DNA from: CAYJAY01 sp964370715 | Lineage (GTDB): Bacteria; Bacillota; Clostridia; Oscillospirales; Ruminococcaceae | Direction of reading: 5' to 3' | DNA: 64,000 nucleotides | Assembly: GCA_964370715.1 (NCBI GenBank) | Contig: CAYJKJ010000009.1 | Span: forward strand, 1 to 64,000 | In this document: positions 16,050 through 23,892 of the stretch, piece after piece | Layout: each line of letters opens with the position of its first letter | Numbering within the stretch: the first letter of the stretch is position 1 | The notes under the pieces: model-generated | Told to the model about the DNA's origin: nothing | Databases searched by the model: none | The model's input: the letters and a program-made list of their open reading frames with translations, nothing else | Program-made: the position numbers and the translations under genes

Positions 16050-17810
16050 TTATCCCAACGCATGAATTTTTTCGAGAAACGCCAAAAGTTTTTCGCTTTT
16101 GGGAAGCCCTGCTAGATCATCCCTTGTTATAACCCTTAAAAGAAGAACCGAAGCGACATAGACCAACCCGGCAACGACGAGCGCAGCCATAGTCGATAGT
16201 GTGTCGCCGATAAATAGGTTTGCAGCTTGGTAGGTCAAAACTGCGAAAATTCCGCACGATATCGCCGCAACCAGCGGTTTTATAAACACCGAAATAATCG
16301 CTATCTTTATCTTGGTTATGCTGCATAGTATGACAACGCTTGTTATCGATATAACTGCATAAGCAACAAGGTTTCCAACCGGAGCCGCTTTTATGTTAAA
16401 CTGCGGCATACCAATAAAGATATAGTTTGAAATAATCTTGATAACTCCGCCCAACACCATCAATTTAACCGGAATGTCAACCCTTCCGATAGCTTGTAGC
16501 ATAGCGTTAGCAGGGCCGCTGAGCGCAACAAATATCGCCGCAATTCCGAGAACTCTGAGCATTGGAATAGCTATCTCAAAACCTGTCGCCGAAGCGCTGT
16601 CGCCATATATAAGCGAGAGAACAGGGCCCGCAAGACACGCAAGCCCGATGCCCGCCGGCGCCGCAATAAGCATAGCCATGCGAATGGTAGACTCGATGTT
16701 CTTTCTTGTCTTTTCAACATTTTTAACCGCCCACGCCGTTGCAACGTGGGGCAAAGCGCTCATTCCGAACGAACCGGTTATTGCCGGTATCATGGTGAAA
16801 AACGGCATCGCAAACCAATATGCGCCGTTTAGGAAGTTGGCTAGAAATTCATGATCCATATCGGGGGTTTTTCCGGCAAGCTCCATCAATCCGCCATGTG
16901 AAGCAAAAACCGTTGCCATATCGGTTTCAAAAACATAGCGCAACCTATCTTGAACCATTATTCCGTCGATAACGCTTGTTAGGTTAACGGCGGCGGCAGA
17001 AAGCGCCATGGGAACCGAAAACGCAACTATCATCTTTAATATGCGTTTTTTAGAAAAAGGCTCGGGGCTTGATTCATATTGAGCTTTTGATATCCCGTCC
17101 CCTTTAATTTTTTGTCTAAAGAAAAGAAACAAAAATCCAACCGCTGTCGAGATGGTAACCCCGAAGATTGCGCCCGCCGCCGAATATGCAAGTATCGTTA
17201 TCTCGGCTACCTTTTCGTCTGCTATAAGTTCGCCGAAAACCGTTCCGTAGTCCCTGTATTCCGCAAACAACGCCATCTTGACCCAAAACGACAACACGAT
17301 GCTGGTTGCAACTTTGAAAAACACCTCGATAACCTGTGAAATCGCTGTCGGTGTCATGTTGCGCAAACCTTGGTTATATCCTCTGTAGATAGACATCAAG
17401 CAACAAAACAGAATAGCCGGAGCTACCGCTATCATGCTCCAAAATGCAAGCGGTTGTTGCAAAACATTTTCGGAATAAAATCCCGAAAACGCCATCAACC
17501 CAACCGTTCCAACCGCACCAACTGCGGTGAACAAAAGCGTTGCAACCGATTTAACTCGTTTGATATCGTTATATCGCCCCTCGCCGGCAAACCCTGCTAC
17601 GATCTTTGAAATAGCAACGGGAAATCCCGACACCGCTATCGAATATATAAGATTATATATTGTATAGGCATAGCTATAGAAACCGTTTCCATCGATGCCT
17701 ATAATATCCGCCATCGCAACTTTATAAATTGCGCCCAAAACCTTAACAATGCCCATCGCAACGGTTAAGATAATTGCGCCCTCTAACATCCCTTGTTTTG
17801 TTCTACTCAA
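16050..17810 (-). CDS. Polysaccharide biosynthesis/flippase protein, SpoVB/YabM family
   Basis: A 586-residue MOP-superfamily membrane protein with about 14 helices; it starts with the family pattern TKQGMLEGAIILTVAMGIVK and contains PVAISKIVA near residue 62. Relatives flip lipid-linked wall precursors (SpoVB for the spore cortex, YabM, MurJ). Its position before mazG and rqcP-yabP-yabQ-divIC matches YabM, but SpoVB and YabM are close paralogues. It starts with TTG at 17810, with GAAAGG 10 bases upstream. A consensus promoter lies 63-91 bases upstream. Confidence 0.85.
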   Translation of the reverse strand: MSRTKQGMLEGAIILTVAMGIVKVLGAIYKVAMADIIGIDGNGFYSYAYTIYNLIYSIAVSGFPVAISKIVAGFAGEGRYNDIKRVKSVATLLFTAVGAVGTVGLMAFSGFYSENVLQQPLAFWSMIAVAPAILFCCLMSIYRGYNQGLRNMTPTAISQVIEVFFKVATSIVLSFWVKMALFAEYRDYGTVFGELIADEKVAEITILAYSAAGAIFGVTISTAVGFLFLFFRQKIKGDGISKAQYESSPEPFSKKRILKMIVAFSVPMALSAAAVNLTSVIDGIMVQDRLRYVFETDMATVFASHGGLMELAGKTPDMDHEFLANFLNGAYWFAMPFFTMIPAITGSFGMSALPHVATAWAVKNVEKTRKNIESTIRMAMLIAAPAGIGLACLAGPVLSLIYGDSASATGFEIAIPMLRVLGIAAIFVALSGPANAMLQAIGRVDIPVKLMVLGGVIKIISNYIFIGMPQFNIKAAPVGNLVAYAVISITSVVILCSITKIKIAIISVFIKPLVAAISCGIFAVLTYQAANLFIGDTLSTMAALVVAGLVYVASVLLLRVITRDDLAGLPKSEKLLAFLEKIHALG

Positions 17811-17872
17811 ATCAAAATTACCTTTCGCGCATAACTAAAATCAGCTAATTATTTAAAACACACTAATATAGA

Positions 17873-17901
17873 ATTATATCAATATTCATTAAATAATACA
17901 A
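17873..17901 (-). promoter_or_regulatory. Sigma-A promoter of the flippase-mazG transcript
   Basis: Minus-strand TTGTAT (17896-17901), 17 bases, TATAAT (17873-17878). The same hexamers and spacing occur at the gapA promoter. Confidence 0.65.
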
Positions 17902-17905
17902 GCTT

Positions 17906-18847
17906 TTAGAGGTCAAGACCGCCTATAAATTCCCGAAGCATCGAATTTTTCGGAACATCTTCGCTTGTTATAGGGTCAAATCCTTTTAAGATATCGTTTA
18001 TCCTTAAAAGTTCCTCTCGGTATATCCCTCCCTCGTTTGGGTCGCTCGCTATCTTTTGAACTATGGGGGAGAGCATAGAGGGCTCGTATGTAAACGAGGT
18101 GTCAAGGATGATCGACGCATGGTCTTTAAACGGTTTGATATAAAGGTCTTCGCCACGCAGAATATTTTTCCAATTTTTAAACGTTGCCTCAACAGGATAG
18201 TTTCTAAACTGTCTATCCCTAACAAAACGCCTTGTTATCCTTATATCCCGTGTTGGATAAACCCTCTCGCCGTCTTGATAGTATTCCTCTCGAAGCCCTA
18301 TATAAATCTTAAACAACTTATCGATAGGAACGGAAGTCGAATATAAAAGCGGATTAAGCGCGTGAATTCCTTCAACGATTAAAATGCCGCCGTCTTTAAC
18401 GTCGATTAAAACTTTTTCTTTCTTTCGCCCTTGCATAATAAAATCAAACTGTGGCATAAGGGCAAAACCATTTTCAATTATCTCTACTAAAAATTTATTA
18501 ACCGCTTCAATATCAACAGCATAAACGCTATCCATATCAAGCTCCCCGTTTTCATCTCTCGGGTAGTCTTCAAGATTTTTAAAGAAGTTATCAAGCGATA
18601 TAACCAACGCTTTTTTCCCTCGGCTTTCAAGCTCTTGAGCCAACCTTTTGCAGGATGTTGTTTTTCCGCTCGCAGAAGGACCGGTCGCAAGAACTATCGG
18701 AGCTTCGCTTTTTTCTATAAAATCGCAAACTTCGGCTACTCTTTTTGAATACTCCGCTTCACAGCCTAAGACAAAATCGCTTTTTGCTACAAGTTTGTTC
18801 GCTTCCTCTAGTTCTATTCTACGTTTAGGATTAAAATTTATTATCAT
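17906..18847 (-). CDS. Uridine kinase-like nucleoside kinase
   Basis: A P-loop kinase of the uridine kinase/phosphoribulokinase family: GPSASGKTT at residues 56-64, SLDNFF near 83, and DIRITRRFVRDRQFRNY near 200. Relatives of about 550 residues carry an N-terminal TGS/threonyl-tRNA-synthetase-like part; this one (313 residues) has only the kinase part and a short leader. It probably phosphorylates uridine or cytidine, but the exact substrate is not certain. The ATG at 18847 overlaps the hemZ end by 17 bases; a TTG at 18856 is too close to its ribosome site. Last gene of the recJ-to-hemZ run. Confidence 0.83.
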   Translation of the reverse strand: MIINFNPKRRIELEEANKLVAKSDFVLGCEAEYSKRVAEVCDFIEKSEAPIVLATGPSASGKTTSCKRLAQELESRGKKALVISLDNFFKNLEDYPRDENGELDMDSVYAVDIEAVNKFLVEIIENGFALMPQFDFIMQGRKKEKVLIDVKDGGILIVEGIHALNPLLYSTSVPIDKLFKIYIGLREEYYQDGERVYPTRDIRITRRFVRDRQFRNYPVEATFKNWKNILRGEDLYIKPFKDHASIILDTSFTYEPSMLSPIVQKIASDPNEGGIYREELLRINDILKGFDPITSEDVPKNSMLREFIGGLDL

Positions 18848-20291
18848 AAAATTCAAAAACCTTTCTTTTTCTTTTTATAATCTCTTCAAATCCTTCGATA
18901 TATTCATGTGGGTATTTATAGTTAAAAACTCGCTCGATACGGTTTCCGAAAGGCTCAACAAATTTCGTCACCCCTCCCGCCCCGCAGGAAAAGATGCTAT
19001 GTGTTTCGTCCATTATAAATATATTATATAGCCCTTGTTTTCCTTTTTTACAGTATCCAATGTTTTCAAGATTTTCGGCGGTAGATTTTTGGCGATACAT
19101 ATAATATGGGAAATATCCCTTTTCCGTCAACGTCTGAAGAGCATATTCTGTCATGGAGGACACCCCGCCGGCAACTTGATATGGCGATTCTTTAAGGGTC
19201 GACGCCCGTTTTGTCGTAAGTGTATGAACCGTTATGTTTTCCGCTTCAAGCTTAATTAACCAATCTACCGACTCTTTAAAACTTTCTATGCTATCATGCG
19301 GCAACCCGGCAATAAGATCGGCGTTAATGTTGTCGAACCCGAGCTTTCTCGCAACATCAAAACTTTGTTCAACCTGTTTATAGCTATGGGTTCGCCCAAC
19401 TTGTTTTAAAACGTAGTCATTCTTTGTTTGAGGGTTAATCGAAAGCCTTGTCACCCCAAAATCCTTTAGAACTTCAAGCTTTTGTTTTGTTATCGTGTCG
19501 GCTCTTCCCGCTTCGAATGTGTATTCAAGGCATTGTTTCGGGTTAAATATCCTGTCGATAGCCTCGCAAAGTATCTCGATTTGGTGATGTTCCAAAACAG
19601 AAGGGGTCCCCCCTCCGACATACACCGTTTTAAGCTTTAAGTTTTGGCTTAGCGCTATCTCTTTTGTTGCCTCGAGTTCTTTTATTAAACAGCTTAAATA
19701 TGGTTCTATAAGATGATGTTGTTTCGCTATCGCCTTTGAAACAAACGAACAGTAGCTACACCTTGTTTTGCAAAAAGGTATCGAAACATAAAGCGAATAG
19801 GAAAGCGGCTCATCCAGCGCTCGAACCTGCGCCGAAAATTTTGCAACATCGACTATTAGTTTTGCTTTTTTATCTGAAACAAGATAGTCGCTTTTAAGCT
19901 TTGAAAATGCCTGTTCCCCCGAAAGACCCTGTTCAAGCGACGATATAGCAAGCTTTGCCGGGCGTATACCGGTTAATATTCCGTATGGCGGAACGGTTCC
20001 CGTTATATCACACAACATCGAATATATAAGCTTTGCAAACTGCTTTTCAACCGCTTTTTCCGGCATTGTAGGTTCGAGTTCTCTCGACCCTATGACAACA
20101 AGCCCTTTAGAACACACCTCGCAAAACAAAAAAATCTTGTTCTTTTTTTCAATCTTTAATGTATAGATATAGTTTTGTTTTGGTTGTTTAAACTTTTCTG
20201 AAAGTTCAAAAACTTTCGCTTCTTCAAAAAAAAGCCTTATAACATTTATTATTTCATATTCGAAATTATGCCCTTTAATAAAAACTTTCAT
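18831..20291 (-). CDS. hemZ: HemZ-type coproporphyrinogen dehydrogenase (radical SAM)
   Basis: Radical SAM enzyme of the oxygen-independent coproporphyrinogen oxidase family, HemZ branch (486 residues, long N-terminal extension). The cluster motif CKTRCSYC places Cys174, 178 and 181 around the 4Fe-4S cluster; GGGTPS near 267 binds SAM. HemZ is common in clostridia that make no haem, so it may have another porphyrin-like substrate or role. AAAGGG precedes the ATG at 20291. It follows the MBL hydrolase by 19 bases, the usual clostridial order relA-dtd-MBL-hemZ. Confidence 0.88.
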   Translation of the reverse strand: MKVFIKGHNFEYEIINVIRLFFEEAKVFELSEKFKQPKQNYIYTLKIEKKNKIFLFCEVCSKGLVVIGSRELEPTMPEKAVEKQFAKLIYSMLCDITGTVPPYGILTGIRPAKLAISSLEQGLSGEQAFSKLKSDYLVSDKKAKLIVDVAKFSAQVRALDEPLSYSLYVSIPFCKTRCSYCSFVSKAIAKQHHLIEPYLSCLIKELEATKEIALSQNLKLKTVYVGGGTPSVLEHHQIEILCEAIDRIFNPKQCLEYTFEAGRADTITKQKLEVLKDFGVTRLSINPQTKNDYVLKQVGRTHSYKQVEQSFDVARKLGFDNINADLIAGLPHDSIESFKESVDWLIKLEAENITVHTLTTKRASTLKESPYQVAGGVSSMTEYALQTLTEKGYFPYYMYRQKSTAENLENIGYCKKGKQGLYNIFIMDETHSIFSCGAGGVTKFVEPFGNRIERVFNYKYPHEYIEGFEEIIKRKRKVFEFYDNKF

Positions 20292-20310
20292 CAAACAATC
20301 CCTTTGTTTG

Positions 20311-20892
20311 CTACTTTAGATATTGGTTATGTTCTCTCTCGTGTGCTAGCGTAGTTGTCTCTTCGTGTCCCGGTATTATCTTTATATCGTCAACAGGTAG
20401 ATTTTTTATTATCTTTAAAGATTTCTTTATCTCGGTAAAACTACCGCCCGGAAGATCGGTTCTTCCGATATCCCCCGCAAACAACGTGTCTCCCGAAAGC
20501 ATAACATCGCCGACTATGTAGCAAACGCTTCCTTTAGTATGTCCCGGTGTTGACAATACCACAACCGTTATCTCTCCGCAATTAAGTGTATCACCACCGC
20601 TAAAAAGAATGTCGGGAGTTGCCGGAAGTTTCTCGTTGTCATGTTCTCCTATTGCAAGTTTCGCTTTGGAAAACTCCAAAACCTGTTGAAGAGCGCCTGT
20701 GTGATCAAAATGGTTATGTGTCAACAAAACATATTTAACGTCGATATCGTTTTGTTTTATGAAATCAATTATAGTAGCCGCCGCATCGCCGGGGTCTACA
20801 ACTATTCCGTTTTTATCTTCATCCCACATAACGGTGCAGTTGGTTGCAAGATAACCAACAGGGATAATCTCGTGTTTTGTTTTTGTGTTCAT
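20311..20892 (-). CDS. MBL-fold metal-dependent hydrolase (glyoxalase II-like)
   Basis: A 193-residue metallo-beta-lactamase fold hydrolase. THNHFDHTG (58-66) is the two-metal motif, followed by a further histidine in STPGHTKGS (about 114-122), and a late GHEE. The compact size and motifs match the YqgX/GloB-like group, which hydrolyses thioesters, but no substrate is certain. It is the fixed neighbour of hemZ and dtd in many clostridia; here a 327-base repeat-rich gap separates it from dtd. Confidence 0.85.
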   Translation of the reverse strand: MNTKTKHEIIPVGYLATNCTVMWDEDKNGIVVDPGDAAATIIDFIKQNDIDVKYVLLTHNHFDHTGALQQVLEFSKAKLAIGEHDNEKLPATPDILFSGGDTLNCGEITVVVLSTPGHTKGSVCYIVGDVMLSGDTLFAGDIGRTDLPGGSFTEIKKSLKIIKNLPVDDIKIIPGHEETTTLAHEREHNQYLK

Positions 20893-20960
20893 AAATTTAA
20901 ATCTTCTCCTTTTTAATTATTAAAAATCTTCAAAATAACTCATCTCGCCAATTACCCCCT

Positions 20961-21186
20961 CTTCAAAGATGAGGGCAAAAAAGCCTCCCTCCGTGAGGGA
21001 GGTGGCAAGCGAAGCTTGACTAAGGGAGTTTAAACGATCCTTTTCGCCTCGAAGCTTAAATCCCCAATTTTGAACAAATCGCAGATTTGCCTGAAACCGC
21101 TCTTCGATTTCGCTCCCAGCCGGAAACTTTAAGCGGTTTGGCGCTAGCCAAATCGAGGCATACTATTGCCTCGAAGCTTAAATTTC
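20961..21186. repeat. Composite of short palindromic repeats between dtd and the MBL gene
   Basis: Non-coding stretch made of nested palindromes: CCTCCCT/AGGGAGG (20984-21002), CAAGC/GCTTG, AAATC/GATTT (21077-21089), AAACCGCT (21094-21101) pairing with AGCGGTTT (21132-21139), TTTGGC/GCCAAA (21137-21152) and TCGAGGCA/TGCCTCGA (21153-21174). GCCTCGAAGCTTAAAT occurs twice as a direct repeat (21046-21061 and 21168-21183). A 46-base part (21137-21182) recurs at 59914-59959 with five differences. It looks like a small non-autonomous interspersed element or RNA structure; no transposase is present. Confidence 0.7.
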
Positions 21187-21187
21187 C

Positions 21188-21220
21188 AAAAATCAACAAA
21201 TTTTCAATTTGTTGATTTTT
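21188..21220 (-). terminator. Intrinsic terminator after dtd
   Basis: Perfect 13-base arms AAAAATCAACAAA (21188-21200) and its complement (21208-21220), abutting the dtd stop codon. It should limit readthrough from relA-dtd into the MBL-hemZ part. Confidence 0.7.
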
Positions 21221-21672
21221 TATGCCCAATCCTTCGTATCCATAATAATCGTAACAGGTCCGTCGTTTACCAGTTCAACCTTCATGTCGTCGCCAAACTC
21301 GCCGGTTTTAACCTCTTTGAAATCATATTTTTTAAGCTGTTCAACATATCTTTCATACGCTTCTACCGCAAACGGCGGACGAGCAGCGGTTATAAACGAT
21401 GGGCGGTTTCCTTTTTTGGTATCAGCAAAAAGCGTGAACTGTGACACAACGAGAACCGAAAGATTTCGATCGATAGCCGCAATGTTCATCTTGCCTTCAT
21501 CATCCGAAAATATTCTAAGTTTTGCTGTTTTTTCCGCAAGCTTATCGCAAAGTTCCAAACTATCGTCGGTTGTCGTTCCGTATAAAACCAAAAGCCCTTC
21601 CCCTATCTCCCTTTTTTCTCCGTTTGAAAGAGAAACCGAAGCTTTTGCAACCCTTTGTATAACTAGTTTCAT
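21220..21672 (-). CDS. dtd: D-aminoacyl-tRNA deacylase
   Basis: Removes D-amino acids (and mischarged glycine) from tRNA. The 150-residue product has the two family signatures: SQFTLFAD near residue 76 (catalytic Thr/Ser-Gln region) and NDGPVTI near 138, the Gly-Pro chirality gate. It starts MKLVIQRVAKASV, as is normal. It lies 36 bases after relA, the common clostridial and bacillar order. Confidence 0.93.
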   Translation of the reverse strand: MKLVIQRVAKASVSLSNGEKREIGEGLLVLYGTTTDDSLELCDKLAEKTAKLRIFSDDEGKMNIAAIDRNLSVLVVSQFTLFADTKKGNRPSFITAARPPFAVEAYERYVEQLKKYDFKEVKTGEFGDDMKVELVNDGPVTIIMDTKDWA

Positions 21673-21708
21673 ATTTTTGGCGATGCCTTTCTTGTTGTTT
21701 GTTTTATT

Positions 21709-23892
21709 TTATTTCGCTGTTCTTTCTACCGATTCAACATCTTTTATCTTTCGAAGTTTTGCTATCGAACTTTTAAGATGCTCAAGATTATTAATCCCAA
21801 TGGTAATATTAACTATCGTAAATTCATTATCAACCCTTGCTTTCATTCCGAAGATAGGAATTCTCATATTAAATATAAGCGCCGTTATATCGGCAATAAC
21901 CCCATCTCGATTAAGAGCAACGATCTCTACAGAGGCTTTAAACGTTTCCTCTACATCCTGTCCCCAAGAAACTTCTATCCATCTGTTTTGATTTTCAGGA
22001 TCATTTTTTGTTCCTAAGACGTTAGGGCAATCGGATTTATGCACCGAAACGCCGTGTCCCCTTGTTATAAATCCAACTATATCATCCCCCGGAAGCGGTG
22101 TGCAACATTTCGAAACCTTAACCAAACATCCCTCGAGACCCTCGACAACTATTCCATCGGAACTTTTGGCTCCGGTTTTTGGTTTTAATATCGATATACT
22201 CTCGGTGCTGGGTTCTTCAGATTTAACAATCTTTGAATAGATCTCTCTAATGCGCGGCAACAACTTTGTTATTCTTATACCGCCATAACCTATCGCCGCA
22301 AAAAAATCATCCTTCGACGAAACTTTTTGACGTTCAATAAGTTGTTCAAAAAATTCGGCTTCCTTTTGTTTCGGTATATTAATAGCGTTTCGGCGAAGCT
22401 CTTTTTCAAAAGCATCCCTGCCCTCTTCGATGTTTTCTTCTCTGCGTTCCTTTTTAAACCAAGCTCTAATCTTGCTTCTGGCTTCCCCTGTTTGAACTAT
22501 GTTTAGCCAATCCCTTGAAGGACCTTTGTCTTTTGGTCCCAAAATAACCTCGACAATCTCCCCGGTTTTAACCTTATAGTTAATCGGGACAATTCGCCCA
22601 TTAGCTTTCGCTCCCATCATTCTGTTGCCAACGGCGGAATGGATAGCATAGGCAAAGTCGATAACGGTAGACCCCGACGGCAGACATATAACGTCGCCTT
22701 TTGGGGTGAAGAGATAGACCTCTTCGGGGGAAAGATCGCTTTTAACTATGCTTAAAAGATCGGTTGCATCCTCCGATGTTTTCTGGCTTTCAAGAAGCTG
22801 GCGAACCCAAGACACCCTTTCTTCAAGCTTGTCTTTTCCGCTTATCCCAACTTTATATTTCCAATGCGCCGCTATTCCGTATTCCGATTCATAATGCATC
22901 TCATACGTTCTTATTTGAATTTCAAAAGGAATAGTTCCTCTTCCGATAACGGTTGTGTGTAGCGAACGATACATATTCGGTTTTGGTGTCGAGATATAAT
23001 CTTTAAACCTGTTGGGGAACGGTCGATACATATCGTGGATAATTCCTAAAACGTTGTAGCAATCCGCAACGGTGTCTAGGATAACTCGAACGGCATAGAT
23101 ATCGTATATCTCCTCCATCGACCTGTTTTGTATATATGTTTTTCTATAAACCCCATAGATAGATTTAACCCTGCTTTCTATCTTGAAGTTTGGTACATTA
23201 AGGTTTAACAGCCTTGTGTTAATATCGTTTGAAATAAGTTCAACAAAACTTCCCGTCTTGTCGTTGTTTTTAAGCGCCTCGACAATCTCGATATAACCAA
23301 TTGGGTCGAGATATTTAAGCGAAAGATCTTCAAGCTCTTCCTTTATTCCGCTCATCCCAAGCCGATGCGCAATAGGAGCGAAAACCTCCATCGTTTCAAG
23401 CGCTTTGTCTCGGCGTTTTTGCTCTCGAAGGCCGTCTAGCGTTCTCATGTTATGAAGCCTGTCGCAAAGTTTGATTATCATAACCCTTATATCTTGGCTC
23501 ATCGCAAGCAGCATCTTTCGAAGGTTTTCTGCCTGTTGTTCCTCTATCGAAGAAAACGGAATTTTCCCAAGCTTTGTGACGCCATCAACCAAAAGAGCGA
23601 TATCGTTGCCAAAAACATTTTTAACATCTTCAAGGGTATATTCGGTGTCCTCTACAACGTCATGAAGAATAGCCGCAACGATGCTTTCGGTGTCCATTCC
23701 AAGGTCGACCAAAATCGCCGCAACACTTAAAGGGTGAGTCACAAACGGCTCGCCCGAATTACGCAGTTGATTTTTATGCCCTCTCTCCGCCATTTTATAA
23801 GCTTTGTCGATGATTATAAGGTCATAATGTCTTCCGCTTTGTTCAATTATATTTAACAGTTCGCTAAATGTCATTATCATGGTTTCACACAC
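21709..23892 (-). CDS. relA: Bifunctional (p)ppGpp synthetase/hydrolase
   Basis: Long RSH protein (727 residues) of the stringent response. It has the HD hydrolase domain (about 28-180, HDVVEDT from residue 77), the synthetase domain (about 230-340), a TGS domain (about 390-455), a zinc-finger-like CCTPLPGD stretch near 615 and a C-terminal ACT domain (about 650-725). It can therefore make and degrade (p)ppGpp at the ribosome. The GTG start overlaps the recJ stop by 1 base; an ATG four codons on (23880) is also possible, and no clear ribosome site tells them apart. Confidence 0.93.
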   Translation of the reverse strand: MCETMIMTFSELLNIIEQSGRHYDLIIIDKAYKMAERGHKNQLRNSGEPFVTHPLSVAAILVDLGMDTESIVAAILHDVVEDTEYTLEDVKNVFGNDIALLVDGVTKLGKIPFSSIEEQQAENLRKMLLAMSQDIRVMIIKLCDRLHNMRTLDGLREQKRRDKALETMEVFAPIAHRLGMSGIKEELEDLSLKYLDPIGYIEIVEALKNNDKTGSFVELISNDINTRLLNLNVPNFKIESRVKSIYGVYRKTYIQNRSMEEIYDIYAVRVILDTVADCYNVLGIIHDMYRPFPNRFKDYISTPKPNMYRSLHTTVIGRGTIPFEIQIRTYEMHYESEYGIAAHWKYKVGISGKDKLEERVSWVRQLLESQKTSEDATDLLSIVKSDLSPEEVYLFTPKGDVICLPSGSTVIDFAYAIHSAVGNRMMGAKANGRIVPINYKVKTGEIVEVILGPKDKGPSRDWLNIVQTGEARSKIRAWFKKERREENIEEGRDAFEKELRRNAINIPKQKEAEFFEQLIERQKVSSKDDFFAAIGYGGIRITKLLPRIREIYSKIVKSEEPSTESISILKPKTGAKSSDGIVVEGLEGCLVKVSKCCTPLPGDDIVGFITRGHGVSVHKSDCPNVLGTKNDPENQNRWIEVSWGQDVEETFKASVEIVALNRDGVIADITALIFNMRIPIFGMKARVDNEFTIVNITIGINNLEHLKSSIAKLRKIKDVESVERTAK

